Origin: Antedon mediterranea
Lineage: Eukaryota > Echinodermata > Crinoidea > Comatulida > Antedonidae
Assembly (NCBI RefSeq): GCF_964355755.1
Contig: NC_092680.1
Location: 3,697,001-3,761,000 of the forward strand
Length of the DNA stretch: 64,000 nt
Direction: 5' to 3'
Part shown: piece after piece, positions 1-13,425 of the stretch
Layout of the letters: each line of letters begins with the position of its first letter
Position numbering within the stretch: position 1 is the first letter of the stretch
Made by a program: the position numbers and the translations under genes
Notes under the pieces: model-generated
The model's database searches: none
What the model was told of the DNA's origin: nothing
The model's input: the letters and a program-made list of their open reading frames with translations, nothing else

Positions 1-3000
1 TGACAAATTTAAACAGGAAATTCTTCCAAGTACAGGTGTGTTTTCAGTCATATTTTGAAGGTGTTGGGGTTTTCTGGTGTCTTTATGACTATTGGTAGTG
101 TACAGTAATATCATGGGGAAAAGATACATCATGACATTTATAGGAAAGCCAAGTATGTGCTAGAATTGAATACCAACCTTGGGTCATTAAAATACTGTAC
201 AGGACTGTTTTGCATACTTGCTATTCGTTAAGCTCTGTCTACACTATCAAACTAGTTTGACAAAAAGGTGTAGACAGGGCTTTAAAATAAAAGAACAATA
301 GGTGACACTGGAGAATAATACTTTAAAAAACAAAAGACCACCTGCAATACTGTCTTGTTTGTTAGACAGGACTATTTAAAAGTAAAGTACTACACTAGTG
401 AAAGCACCATTATTCTCCTCTAATAACCTTTTAATTACTTATACACAAGAAAGGTGACAATCTGTGGAGTCACCAAATACCTCAGTGGCCTCTATTTATC
501 TTCAACTTTACCCTATATTTAGTAGCTGAATTGTTTCCTTGTTGGATACCATATAGTGTCTAATGATCTTATTTAACTGATCCAGGGTTTAGAATTCCTC
601 TAATGTTTTGGAACTAACCTCAGGGCATTCTCAATTTAGAAAATAAAATATTAATAGTTTTGGAAATAACTTTTTCAAAAGTTTTGGAAAAACTGTAATA
701 CAGTACTTGTTCAAAAGTTTTGGAAATAAATTGCTTAAAAATGTTGTAAATAACTTGTTAAATTCATAAAGTACCAACTCAAGTCATAAACATCAACAAA
801 TACTGTAAATAATTAATGATGCACAAAACCATATTTTGTCAAAATAAGGGTCTGTTTCTGCTGAAAAAATCAAAATAATCGATTTTTTCCAGTCACCGCA
901 AACCACAAAAATAATCGCGTTGCAATTGAAAATTGCTACGACTTTAATCGGTTATTCAGGTAATCGGTTTTTAAAATCACGTCATCATTCCCCCACAGCG
1001 GAGTTCAAGTTATGAAAGGCCGATGAGAGTTGGTTTGTTTTAACATCGTATCGCTGCCTAAAACTCTCACATGTAGGATTAAAAAAATTACTCTTACGTA
1101 AAGCTATATTATTTGTAAAATAAACATCTAGGCCTACTACCGTACCACATACAACAGAATAATGATGTTATATTAATAAGGACACGTCGGCGAAAAAAGT
1201 TCGTTTCGCCGTTCGTTGGCCTATAGGCTATATATTTCTACCGAAACAAGTCAACAGACAACAGGCCTAAAAAATGACATGTAAAACATCGTTAGCCTGG
1301 ACTGGTGGTATGTAACGGGTGTACTTGTAACACAGAATCCTGGAGTCTTTCGGTATAATTCTCCCCCACAAAATAATACAAATCAAATGTTTAACATTTG
1401 ATTGTTATTCGGTATACTGTACATCGCGATCGTGGTTTTGCTGATCGTCGTCGATATCGCGCAAAACAGCATGCTTTGTTACGTGAATAAGTTTGTCATA
1501 CTCTAGAGGTCAAAGTGAGGTCAATAATCGCTATTTGTGTTGCAGCTCAAAACTGCTCCGCAATAATCGGTTAAAACAAGAAATAATCGATTAAAACACG
1601 CAATGGATTGAGTGTTTTTAATCGGTTATTTTTAATCGGTTATTTTATTTTGCGCCGTTTCTGCTGCCCAAAAATAATCGATTAAAAAAATAAACGGTTA
1701 ATAATCGATTATTTCTGCTCAGCAGAAACAGGCCCTAATAGACATCTTAATAATATTGATAGTAATTATACACATTCCTGACAGTCTTTTCTTTAGCAGT
1801 TGTTTAATTCACAAGTTTCATAAAATGATAGTAAAGTCCGGTTTGTGGTACTGTCTTAAAATTGAAATTTAATACATAAAGCTTAAAATTCTTCTTTCGG
1901 TTGTTTTAGCGCTGTTAGTAACTCTACAAGACATGTCATGTCATGTCATGTCATGTCAAGACATGTCAGATGTTTAATACTGTACAAATTTAGCTTAAGT
2001 TAGGGGGTGGGATACATGAGCATGGGCCTACTCATTTATATCAGTATGGTATACTGTATTTTACAATGGCAACAGGTTTTTAGCAAAAGGCACTAACTTT
2101 TATTGTGTGGCGGGTAATGCTTGCTTCCCACTAGAGACGGAACGCAAAGACTTAAGTGGTTTCACCAATCACCAGCAATGGATTTATCGAACTGTTGCTT
2201 GTAATTGGTTAATGCACTTGTCAATTGTATGACCCACTATACGACCCCCGGGAGAGGTGCGTCATGGGTGCGTCATTTACAAATAATTACTGACGCAGGG
2301 GTGCGTCAAGAAACCTAGATGGTACGTCACATCAATGGACAAGGTGTGTCAATGTCCGTCACTTTACCACCCACCATATCATAAACAACATGGTAACAGT
2401 GCGTCAAAATGGGTGCGTCATGGTCACCTAAGGTAAGTCACATTTTTGACGCACGGGTGCGTCATGGTATTCAATGGTATGACGCACATCGGACAAATGA
2501 CGCACCTCTCCCGGGGGTCGTATAGTGGGTCATACAATTGACAAGTGCATAACTCACTTACGTTGCAAATAAATCATTGTGTTGCGTCTCTAGTGGGAAC
2601 CAAGCTTAAATGCTGTTACACTACAATATCAATGAACTCCTCATGTATATTGGCAGAACAAGAACATAATAGGCCTAGGCCTAGTCACATACATAAAACA
2701 TTTTGGCAAGGTCTGTCAACATCATCATCAGTATCCTGTCGCCAGCCTAGGCCTATTTAGATTTTCAAAAACAAAACCTTAAAAACTTTGTGACATTTGT
2801 CATAGAATTGAGCACGAAACTTGTTAATGTTATTTGTATATTCTGATTGATACTTAGTCACACAATGTCGGTACAACCAAGAAGATGTCTCGGTCCTCCT
2901 TGTACCTGTTAAAATCTCACCGCCGGAAACAACTACAAATTCTGTAGCCTAGGCATTCCCAGACGACGAGCAAAGGCAAGGCTGCTCGACACAAAATAAT

Positions 3001-6000
3001 GGCGAGGATGCCTAGCCTGCAGCCTAGACTTACCGCTTCAGTTTTTTCCGTTTCTTCTGTTAACTTCCGTGACAAATCATCTACTTTTGTTTGGAGTGCT
3101 TCATTTTCATTTTTAAGGCTGGAAATCTTCTTTTTAATATTTTCCATGGTATCCAAGATCAAAACAATCAAATTAACCTTTTCACGCCCGTTCGTCGATA
3201 CACCGATACGATAGCTAGCCGCAGAGAGACCCCAAGTACTCAACTCACACACCAGCTAACAAGCTTACTTGCTGCTGTAGCGGTACAAACAAGTACGCGT
3301 ACGGAAAGAGTTCAGAAATACAATAATATTCAACAACAACAGGTTTCCTTGAACAACCACACGTATAAATTTACAAGATATATGCAATCTACACAATTTT
3401 TTAAAATGTTATCAGGTGAAACATATGTATCACAAATAGATATATAAAATTCTAGCGTATTAATTCTTGACAGCCAATGTAACTCTTTCTATGCTACTAT
3501 ATCACACACAGTGTGTACTTATTCACCTACAGTATTATAAAGTGGGTTGGGCTGGTTACGGAAGTATACGATCACGTGATGAGGTGGGGTTCACCAGCTA
3601 CCTGTTAGCATGTGTCATACGAGAGGCCTATACAGTATTATTATATATATATATTTTTTCTTTAAAAATCTTGTATTTTGCTAATTTGATAATTTAAAAC
3701 AAGCACATAAAAATATTTTAAAATGAAAACGAGGCAGTAGGCCAAATCTGACTGCAGCAACTTAACACATTGCAAAAAATTCTCTAGAAAAAAATGCTGA
3801 GATACTGTTGATAATGAACAAAAGTTAGTGGTCGGACCCAACCTCTGCCCCGGGGATCTCCCTCTCTATAAACTCCATTTATGACGTTTGAGAGGATGTA
3901 AATTAGATATATTAATTTGAGAAGACGGTCTTTGTACTACTCACAGTAAGAAGGTTTAGCCTACCTGTTTTCATAAGTGTAGGTCTATAAATTATATTTA
4001 ATACATAACAACATATTGTCCATCATAGTAAAGATAAATATAATAAGGTTTACATTGTTTAGTCTCATACTACGAAAGTTATAACCTCTAAGTCTTTAAG
4101 TAACTTTCAATGTCAAAGTTCAACAGTTCCAGGTAGCGGTGAGCGAGAACGATCAATGGAATAGCTGAGACAATCAGTCATTTCACATTCCTATCGTATT
4201 ATTCCATATTAGGAGTTGTGACGTCAATTGCAAGCTCCGATGATTCTCTATCAAACTTTGGTTTTTGGAGGGTTTGAGAATGGATAATCAAGATAAAATT
4301 GTACTGTGGTACAAAATATGTGCCAGACTAGTTGTGGAATTTATAATTGTGGTTAAAAATAATGTTGAGCTTTTTTTTCTGGGCAGACGATTTGCAACTT
4401 GGTTTTCCGGTTATTTCCGGTATTGTTTTACTAGGTCTAACCACGTCACGGAAATGCGAATATTGATCTCTCTATCTCTGTGTTCTCCGCCGCTTTGCTA
4501 CAAACCAACTTTTCTAAATTAGACCTGTCTTATAGTTTTATTATCTAAAACAGCAGTAGTTCAAAATGGATGATTTTATTATTTTCCACATCAACTCAAC
4601 GCACTAGGTTTGATTTGAGAAAATTTAATAAAACGATGTTACTAATTTCAGGGAGAACGTGCCTATTTTCAATTAAATATGATCTAGATACAATATCGTT
4701 TTAAAATACCAATAAGACAACTACCATATATTGAAAATTACAGAATGTTTACGATAGAAATAAGAATTTAGTGTACTGTAACTGTAGGCCTAATGATGAT
4801 GACAAAATCGTATTGTTTCTCCTGATACCGTTCGCAAAAGATTTTAATCAGACTCGCAACTTTATATATAGCGCCCTCACTAGTTTAATAATTCATAACT
4901 TTGAATGAGTTTTTTTATTGGTCTAGAAGCACACTACTTTTTACCAACTTACAGTAACTGCTCTACTCTCAGCTTTATTCGCCTCGTACTTAGCCTCGTT
5001 TAACTGAAAAGCTGCGTCTTCTAGATCCAAAACCAAGCCCCGGTTTACTGCTTGAGAGTCGGTAAGCTCTTGGCAAGTTTACATCGAAAGAACAAGGGCG
5101 GTGTAATATCATGAGTGAAGTGAACTTATTTGAAACTCAATTTAATTAAATAATTCCCGGCCGATCAAATTAATAATTCAAAACTAGGTGCACGTGTATG
5201 CAATATTGGCGCATCCCAGGGTATGCGCGCATATCAGCTATTCATAAAGCTTGGTTCCCACTATAGGACGCAACGTAAGGACGTAGTACAACGCAATTAA
5301 TTTCACCAATCAGATAACACAAGAAATGAATTATTCGAACTATGGCTTGTCATTGGTCAACTAACTTACTTCGTGATTGGGAAAATTATCATGTACGCTT
5401 ACGTTTGCGCGCGTTGCATTCAAGTAACATAAGAAGAACCAAACTTTAGCCACGTAATTGATCGATCCTTCCTGACCTAGCTCCTTTTCTTAAATTTCTG
5501 GACACCAAGCGAAGGTGAAAATTACTCGTCGGGACGTTTTCTCAATGCCTTAATAATTTTTCTCAGCATGAAATTCGAATACAATGAATACATTCACGCC
5601 GTAATTTATGACGTCATTGAATTCCAAAGCAGTCCGCATCACTCATGAAAGAAATGTTTGTTTTCCATTCACTTAGGGAGTTATATTATTATTAGTTCAG
5701 AATATCACATTTTTTATTTGAGAAAAAAAACTGATATGTCAATATATAGTATTCATATACCTATATTTAGGCGTTACATGACGTAGTCAGGCACGTGACC
5801 ATACAAAGTTATTTTGTCAAATAAAATGTTTTTGCTGTGTACCTAGCAGTTAGCAGTACTGGAATATAATTTTAGAAATAGGCTATTATTAAGTAAATAA
5901 AAAGGGCGCTATATAACCAAGAATATAAAGAAAAAGATGGAATAAAGAAACGAAAATGATAAAGAAGATATTTTTTTCTAAAATTATCAATACAGTATTC

Positions 6001-9000
6001 GACTGAGAGGCAAATAGGCAAATAATCAAGTAAAGACGGAATAGAAAAGCAAAAACCATGGAACAGAGAAACGGACACAAGAATAAGTACGAAGATGCAT
6101 TGAGAAGAATCGGAGCAACAATGGAGTGAAAGAAAAACGTAAAAAAAGATTCAGATCAATAATGGAGTGAAAGAAAAACGTAAAAGAAGATTCAGATCAA
6201 TAATGGAGTGAAAGGAAAACGTAAAAGAAGATTCAGAGCAACGATGGAGTGAAAGAAAAACGTAAAAGAAGATTCAGAGCAACAATGGAGTGAAAGAAAA
6301 ACGTACAATGGAGTGAAAGAAAAACGTAAAAGAAGATTCAGAGCAACAATGAAGTGAAAGAAAACGTAAAAGAAGATTCAGATCAATAATGGAGTGAAAG
6401 AAAAACGTAAAAGAAGATTCAGAGCAACGATGGAGTGGCAGAAAAACGAAAAAGAAGATGCAGAGCAAAATAATAGTGTGAAAAGCGTTTAAAAAAAATG
6501 TTATGCTGACATGTGCAATAAGAAGTTAGGATGTATGGATTTGTTGTTATAACTTTTATTATTAACTGTACAATATTGATATTGCAAAAGCAAAATTCAT
6601 TGACTATCTGTACAGTTTTGTCTACATTTAAAGTTGGTTTTAGGAAGTTTTCCCAACCTGTTTTATTACCCCTGACCAAACTGTTTCATGCATTTATTTA
6701 ATAAAAATTGTGTATAAAGCAGGTTGAAAGCAAAGCAAGTTATTATAAAAATAGTTAGACATGTAAATATCGTCTGCAGCAATGATTATATTTTAGTTCA
6801 AAATCTGACAAATGCTTGTATACTTCCAGTTTCCAGCTTTGATGATTGGTTTGACAATAAATAAATAAATGACATGATGATGATAAAGATGATGATGATT
6901 TTCAGATATGTATGGTAACCACTTCTATCGAGATATTCAAATTTTTCCAAAGCATGTCATGGGTGATTGTTGTAGAGTTAGAACGCAATAATTGATACTT
7001 TTAAAGTGTTATGTTATTGGTTACTGTATGTACCCGTGTAGTCATGAGGCGTCTATTAGCCAATCAAATTAAAGCAATACAGTACGTAAATAAAGGGAAA
7101 AGGTCAACCTGTGTCACCTTAGGTTACACTTGCTTCAGCTAGCTATCGTGCAAATCATGCCTACTACACTATTTATGATCATTTTGCATAAGTCGTTACC
7201 AACGATGTAATCTCAACAAGTCTAACCGTAAAAGGTACATACAGTTAGGTCACACAACGATTGTGGCCTAATTTAAGTATCTTATCCCATAGACAGAAAA
7301 CCAAACATTCACGCGAATATTATGATTTAAGACCTCATTTTTTCAAACCATTTAGTATGCAGAAAGCATCATTTGCCACATACAATAATGACACTAACCA
7401 ACATATATCTTCTCAAATCCTTATAGAGAGTAAGACATCTTACAGCAAACAATCCGCCAATTAGTAAGTCCTGGTTGTTTGTATGATGCAAATACAAACA
7501 ACATAAACTGACCAATAGAGTGGCAGTATTTGTAGACTGCAGATTTTATCAAACTGTAGCTGGCGTTTAATGTTGTAAGCTTAATTAATTATCACTTTCA
7601 ATCAGAAAGAGAACTTAAACGTAAATGAAATAAATTCTTAAGTTTTGTTTTCATTATCAATTATTAAATGAATAGTAACAGAAAAATTAACAAACAAATA
7701 AATCAGTGATGATAAATATTATAATGTTTTTAAATGATGAGTAGCACTTACGTCTGCTTGTCCTTTCTTGGTAACTTCCAATTCTGCCTCTGCGTTGGTT
7801 AATTTCTCTGTTGCTTCGTCGTGGTCTTGTTCAATCTGTTTTACCCTAGCTTGGAGCTCTTTTATTTCTTCCTGGGCCTGGAAAAAATATAACAAAATCA
7901 TGGTTAAAACATAACCTCTACTGTAACAGGTCTCAGTCAGCAAACTAATTGCTACTTCAGAAGTTCGTTACTAAAATTTACTTTTAAAACTTATTCTGTA
8001 TTTAACTACCCATATTAACTGAGGTAGTCTAGGGAGTAGCATAGTGATGATTTGTCGGCGATTCGTAATAATTATTTAAAAATAATAATTTTGGCACACA
8101 TGGCGTGTCATACAAATACTAACAACATGAAAGAGACAAACTTACAATCCACGGCTGCCGTGATTTACTAACGATCGAGAGACCCGGAAGTGAAAATCGA
8201 CTCACGAATCAATTTGACCGCAATGACCCAAATATGTACAAAGAAATTAATACTTTTTGATTCAAATTCCAGCAATCTGTTACACCGACATGCTATTGCC
8301 ATGGTAACAATAAATTACCCTCAAGTTATGTAAGGTACATGTGTAACTGAACAACGGATTATCAAACGTCCTCGTCAAAGTGTAACATTTTGTGACATTA
8401 AAAAGCATAATGAAGATGTATGTTAGTGTTCACCAAACCGAACTCATATTTTATTTGTTTGACTTTGACATTGACCTTTGACCAAGTAAAAATGTTGTTT
8501 CAAATACAGTCAACATTGCATGATCCTAAAACAACGTACCCAAACATAGTAATGATGGTTATTAAAATGTTTAGTTGCTCGGGGAAAAATCGAATACCCA
8601 TATTTTCCTGTGTAGGCCTAATATATACTATGTATAGTAAATTAGTAGAGACTACAATCATTCTAGAATAGTAGGCGGATTTTTAAAAAATAAGTGATAA
8701 AAAGAAAGGTACAAAAACGTGTTTAAAACATCGCGTCATCATAAAATACTACAACTGACTAATTATTGATTAAATATTAAATCAGTGTTGTTTTGTTTTT
8801 TAAAAAAATGATTCTAAAAATAGTTGAATTCTCCACAAGAGAAAGACAACTAGCGGAGTTGTTTTGCTAAATAGTACACATTCCTCTTGGCGTATCGTAG
8901 CGAACGTAAATGTAATTGTGTTTGATAAGTTACGGCAGGTGTGGTCGGATTCAAGCGGTTCAACTCGACACAACCGGATTAGCTGCGTCTCATATTATCG

Positions 9001-12000
9001 TATTTTTAGACCATCCTCGTTTGTAAAATTGCACTTATTTTTAGAGTAAAATCGACCCCGGTAACCATAATTTGACCCGAAATTGTTTTAGTAATTTATT
9101 TACGCAACGAATATTATTGGATTTGGGTTACAAACGTATTGATTGCTTTATAAACATTGGGTTTACCCTGGGAATATCGTTGCACTGTTTAATTTGGAAA
9201 CAAACTTTCTCAAAATAGAATCAAGAGCGACCGATTATCATCTTATATACCTATATTGAATTGAAAGAAGAATGTCTTTTTAGATATTATTTTATGTTAA
9301 TAACATGGAACTGTTTATAACATAATGTTATTATCTCTAGTGTAATAATTATTGAAATTTTTATAGCATTTGGTTCAGGATGGGATAATGTTTCAAATTG
9401 ATCACCGAAAAATGTTTAATCTGATAGTGATGTAGTATTCCAGGGAATACCGGTAATAATAGTCTGGGTTGCAGACGGAGTTGAACTTAATATTAGTAAA
9501 AAGATAAATATTTTGGCACATATGGCGTTTCATACGTATACTACTTGACGAGAACGTCGACTGGTGGAATGACAAAGAAATAAAGACTTTGAGCAAGTCT
9601 AATAATCTGAAAATCACGTCACATATTAAAACACCAATACATCAATAAATCTAGTCTGGGCTCCAGACGGAGTTTTGTCTTAATATTAGTAAAAATATAA
9701 ATATTTTTGCACATATGGCGTTTCATACGTGTATTACTTGAGTTTGGATATTTTCAGAGAAAAATCGCGGTCGAAATAAAAACAAATAAATATAAAAAAA
9801 GACAATAAATACAGACTTGGGGCAAGTCTACAATAAATCATGAGTTATATATTATCAAAACAAATTTTGACTCGCTTCAGGCGTTGCAATATTTAATACT
9901 ACTATACGACGAATGAGCGAATAATAGTAATATTATTTCCACGGACAAGTCAAGTTTGGTAGAGAACATTTTTGAAAATCTATTAAAATACTCTATTAAA
10001 GGTAAGAAATTTATTATACAGAGTATCAAGAGGCATTGCATTCCAACCCACATTTTAGAAATACTCGAAAATTATTTCTTCCAAAAACATTTAACCATAG
10101 TCAATTCAAGATTCAAGAAATGTTATTGGAATATTGGTCCACTTGAAATTCATTTTGCTTGGCATAATAAAACAATGCAACTAGTATAATACAAAAGAAC
10201 TTTATTGATTATTACTAGACTGAACATAGACCACGGTAGGCCTGTTAATTTAAATATTGGTCCCAGTGGACATCGACGCGTCTGACCTCATCAGTCTGCG
10301 AATTGAAAGGTCTAAACGGCATTATTTTTGTCAATAGTTGCGCGTGCGCGATACAGCGTTATTAAAATATGCTCGTCACACGTAACTTCTGTGTATCATG
10401 GAATTATGTTGAGGTTAGATTGAATAAAATACTCTACGTGACAGAGTTAGTATACTACTCAACTTGACATTTTGTATTTACGGAAATAAATTCGCGAGAA
10501 ATGATATTTACTGGACCATTTTTTTTTGGCGAAATATCCCTCTGAATCTTCTGAATAGGTGGCCTACATTCAATTGGCAGCTATGGCCGTTTTGTAATAT
10601 CGCCTCATCATATGTCTAAAAAATAGGTATCCTAAACACAAAATTACCATTTAATTTTCATCGGAATTTTTATCCGAGGGAGAAATATCTGAGAACAGTC
10701 AACAACACTCTCTTGTCGCGGATTGATAATGGACACAGTGCAATCTAATTTCGATCACCATGGTAACAGATGGTCTTCTTCCTGGCGTGCTTAGTGGGGA
10801 TATGGGAAGGTTTCGCCCTTAGATAAACGGGACACACAGTCGCTTTGATTGCGCTCATTAGGCCTATGAAATAACGAAAATACACAAGCCTATTGCAGGC
10901 GCACGTTATACGGCAGTTTATAAAATATCAATGATTGACTAATTAGGCCTACTGGAAAGTAAGCAAATAGTGAAATTTATTATGAGGATACAAGTTTGAA
11001 AGTTGTTGAAAATTAGCGAAATTTTATGTACGTACTCTACCTCAAAGGTTAATCACATAATAATCAATGCATTGTTTTAATTAACTTTAATACAATTTCA
11101 AATTTAGTAGGTCACGCACAACCTTCTTGTAATTCTAAGCAGTTAAAGACAAAAAATGTGTTTTCTATTCAAATCGTGTGTTTTTACTATATTTTACAAA
11201 TCTATGACAACAATTAATAATTAATTCAATTTCTATTAATAGACCGAAGTCAAAGAATATTCCAATATGTTTGTAATTAATACACTTTTTTAATGGAAGA
11301 AGACATAATAGGTAAAACCATTTTTCGATTAAACTTGATTCCGTTCATATTTGGTTGTAAAGTGCTCTAGGCTACGCCAGTCTAATATCACACTCAGCTG
11401 GTGTCCGGTGCACAAACCAACGCAACGAAGGTCGTAAGTAACTCACTAGTCTAACAACGATCTGGTTAAAATATTATTCCGAGATGGATCTAGAGATAAA
11501 ATTTTAAATCAACATTTTGGATATTTACTGAAGGATTCATGAAGTTTATTTATTCATTCTTTTTCAAATATTTGTGTTCCAAAATAGTTTATTTTTAAAT
11601 GCCTAAGATGCTTAGGATCGGTTGCCTTTATACACCTACTTTTTTTCAACAAAGTACGGTACCGGTCTATAAAAAATCAACAATATTCTTATTTCAATAT
11701 CGTAATAGCCTGTGACGTCACGTCTGTGGAAGTTATCAAATCAAAGAAAAACCAATGTATTTACCGCACTGACCGATTATTGAAGTTTCCTGTTTAAGTT
11801 CCTGAAATTAAGTCTCAAATGTGACGTAAACATTACGTAAATGCTATTTGACATTGTTGCTATCGCCTTAATGTAATGTTTGATAATATTACTAGTAATA
11901 GGTATCGTATTAAATATAACATAATCTTTTTAAAATAATTTAATTTAAATTAATAATCAAAATTGAAAACATACCGTATATGTATAATTTTAAACTGTAT

Positions 12001-13086
12001 CAGATGTATCTGATACGGTATGATTTCAATAAATAAATATTATATATTATGATAAATTAAATTTTAATTTTAAAATACCGAAATTAAATAAAGAATATTT
12101 GGAATCAATAGTAGATTTTAGAAAAGTATAATATTTTATTGGTGTAAAAACTGCTACAACACGGACTAAGTTGAGCATGCGCACTCAGAGGAATGTGGCG
12201 AGCATGTATGGAATGCAGTCTCTGCCTCATGGCCTTCTATGACCCCGTATGCAAATTATTTGACCTCGATATCTCTGTTTTGCATTACATTCATTTTCAT
12301 TAACTGTCAAATTATAGTAATATTCCATAGCTTTTATAGTAAATTGTGGGAACTGAATTAAAATGTTGACACAATGTTTTGATAGGCATATTATTACGCG
12401 AAAGTTAACATACAATGTAGGCCTACTGTGTTTTATCCTGCTATGAATTTCAGCTTCTTACAAAACACGATGCTTTGCCTTTTAGCCTTTAAAAATCAAG
12501 TTATCGCCATATAAACCTCATATTGCTTCTCAATATACCGGTCATTTAATAGCATAAAAACAATGATATAGAAGTAATGCGTTGATTTATTGCACCTAAT
12601 TTGGTTTCACCGACTATCGTTTGCAGCAGTTTTTAGGCTTGATTTATGGTATGGAAAATGACTAGACCTTTTAAAAGAGCAGTTTATACTGATATACACT
12701 GATATAGTAACAAAGTATCAATTGTAATGTATTGATATTATTAGGTCAATATAGTGTGGTATAATGCTTTACGTATTAATATTCTAACCAGTACTTTAAT
12801 GTGTTGCTATTATTTATTTATTCATAAGTTTGCATGCAACAGTTTAGTTTAAAGTTTGAAATTTAGCATTTATTATTAATGCTAAGCGATTAATTCTTTT
12901 GTTTAGTAAGGCTTAAAACATCCTTGATCGTTGTCATACTTAAACCTTATATGGTCCTTTAATGGTACTTACGTGTTCTTCTCGATCAATAGCTGCTTTC
13001 ATTTCAGTCTCAGCATTATCCTTTGCATCCACAGCTGAGTCCCTCTCATTTTTGATAGCAATCATCTTCTTCTTGATGGTATCCAT
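1..13086 (-). CDS. TPM: Tropomyosin gene, 5' portion (partial; runs off the left edge)
   Basis: Tropomyosin is the two-stranded alpha-helical coiled coil that lies along actin filaments and gates myosin binding in muscle and cytoskeleton. Coding exons seen on the minus strand are 12973-13086 (exon 1a, 38 codons), 7752-7877 (exon 2, 42 codons) and 3034-3147 (alternative first exon, 38 codons), all phase 0 with GT donors. The 38 + 42 codon sizes equal the classical tropomyosin exon 1 and 2 sizes. Exon 1a opens with MDTIKKKM, the family N-terminus. An internal first exon downstream of exon 2 mirrors the vertebrate exon 1b arrangement that makes short isoforms. Exons 3 onward were not found between 1 and 3000, so they lie outside. 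Introns are long (about 5 kb and 4.6 kb) and full of repeats. Family assignment is firm; which paralogue is unknown. Confidence 0.85.
847..1736. mobile_element. 890-bp non-autonomous terminal-inverted-repeat element
   Basis: The left end AGGGTCTGTTTCTGCTGA and the right end (read in reverse complement) AGGGCCTGTTTCTGCTGA are inverted repeats. AATA flanks both sides and may be the target duplication. The interior is rich in AATCGATT and AATCGGTT words and has no open frame of note. It sits in the tropomyosin intron. The superfamily is not assignable by eye. Confidence 0.6.
1931..1967. repeat. CATGT microsatellite
   Basis: Several ACATGTC/ATGTC words in tandem, 5-bp period. No coding content. 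Confidence 0.8.
2116..2608. mobile_element. AAGCTTGGTTCCCACTAG-type MITE, interrupted by a second element
   Basis: The left end TGCTTGCTTCCCACTAGAGA and right end TCTCTAGTGGGAACCAAGCT are inverted repeats of the family also found at 5246-5457, 17270-17520 and 17518-17702. Copies contain stretches such as GGACGTAACGCAAGG and an ATTGGT core. This copy is split by the element at 2213-2549. No coding content. Confidence 0.65.
2213..2549. mobile_element. 337-bp MITE with TAA target duplication nested in an older MITE
   Basis: The ends are near-perfect inverted repeats about 50 bp long, starting TGCACTTGTCAATTGTATGA. TAA flanks both sides (2210-2212 and 2550-2552). Removing the element and one TAA restores the host MITE sequence GGTTAACTCACTTACG. 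A 3-bp TWA duplication is typical of PIF/Harbinger elements. The interior has many GTGCGTCA/TGACGCAC words. Confidence 0.72.
3034..3147 (-). CDS. TPM: Tropomyosin alternative first exon (1b type)
   Basis: The ATG is at 3145-3147 and the exon ends at 3034 with a GTAAG donor, phase 0. It encodes 38 residues beginning MENIKKKISSLKNENEALQ and ending LTEETEKTEA. Thirty-seven residues align without gaps to the last 37 of the 44-residue vertebrate exon 1b (IKKKISSL against VRRKIRSL). It lies downstream of exon 2, as exon 1b does in vertebrates, so it should splice straight to exon 3 beyond the left edge and give a short cytoskeletal isoform from its own promoter (roughly 3150-3500). Confidence 0.78.
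4953..5066 (-). CDS. Candidate alternative tropomyosin exon 2 (possibly decayed)
   Basis: The frame encodes a coiled-coil-like peptide ending ANKAESRAVT and followed by a consensus GTAAGT donor. Its last 18 residues align without gaps to the end of vertebrate exon 2a, with L, A, E and A at matching positions. The expected 42-codon exon would begin at 5078, but there is no AG there and an in-frame TAA stands directly before it. The only AGs are at the CCAAGAG sequence, giving a phase-0 exon of 38 codons that would break the heptad register. It may be a working exon with a shortened 5' edge, a decayed mutually exclusive exon, or a chance coiled coil. Confidence 0.4.
5246..5457. mobile_element. 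AAGCTTGGTTCCCACTA-type MITE
   Basis: Left end AAGCTTGGTTCCCACTATA and degraded right end AGAACCAAACTTTA, with ACGCAAC/ATTGGTCAACT core words shared with the copies at 17.3-17.7 kb. Confidence 0.55.
6115..6475. repeat. 41-bp minisatellite in the tropomyosin intron
   Basis: About eight units containing ATGGAGTGAAAGAAAAACGT followed by AAAAGAAGATTCAGA. Start points step by 41 bp (6121, 6162, 6203, 6244, 6285) with one truncated unit at 6308. Open frames across it are a by-product of the repeat. Confidence 0.85.
7752..7877 (-). CDS. TPM: Tropomyosin exon 2
   Basis: A 126-nt exon bounded by a CAG acceptor (7878-7880) and a GTAAGT donor; phase 0 at both ends. It encodes 42 residues beginning AQEEIKELQARVKQIEQ and ending EVTKKGQAD. 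Six uninterrupted heptads and the size equal residues 39-80 of canonical tropomyosin (exon 2). The ending KKGQAD aligns with the KKATD end of vertebrate exon 2b. Confidence 0.88.
9457..9770. repeat. Two direct copies of a dispersed repeat
   Basis: Copies start near 9459 and 9654 (AGTCTGGG...CAGACGGAGTT) and share AATATTAGTAAAAA, GCACATATGGCGTTTCATAC and a loose tail. A third, more diverged copy with GGCACACATGGCGTGTCATA lies at about 8090-8120. No coding sequence. Confidence 0.6.
12973..13086 (-). CDS. TPM: Tropomyosin exon 1a (distal first coding exon)
   Basis: The ATG is at 13084-13086 and the exon ends at 12973 with a GTAAGT donor. It encodes exactly 38 residues, starting MDTIKKKMIAIKNERDSAVD and ending AAIDREEH. 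The start MD-x-IKKKM is the tropomyosin N-terminal head-to-tail overlap signature. The heptad pattern and charged a/d-flanking residues are typical. It splices in phase 0 to the 42-codon exon at 7752-7877. The long form (about 284 aa) would start here; this is usually the muscle promoter, which agrees with the CArG box upstream. Confidence 0.9.
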
Positions 13087-13425
13087 GGCTTAAGTTTTTT
13101 TTTACGGGATGATACTTCCTGGAGAAACAAAAAACTAAATGAAAAGAAGCAGACGTGAGCAAGAGACGAGACGAGGAGCGGACAACCAACGCGAGAATGC
13201 TCGACTGAAAGAGATAAAGATGTAACGGAAGACCAAACTAGATATGGGATAGCAGAGAGGAATTTTGTGGGTGTTGGAAAGGACCAAGAAATAACATTAG
13301 GCTAGGTCACAAGACACGGCTCAGCCAATAAGAGTAGCGTATACCGCATTCAACAAGAATTCTCGGTATGACGTATGTTTCAAGATGAGCAACTCTGATT
13401 CGCTGTCGGGACCCATATGCGCCCT

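Noticed and set aside
1-2900. Expected tropomyosin exon 3 and later exons
   Set aside because: No frame starting AEAD/VASLNRR-like with splice sites was seen; they must lie outside the window.
10380-11400. Search for further tropomyosin exons in the long intron between exons 1a and 2
   Set aside because: No 38-45-codon heptad frame with flanking AG/GT was found.
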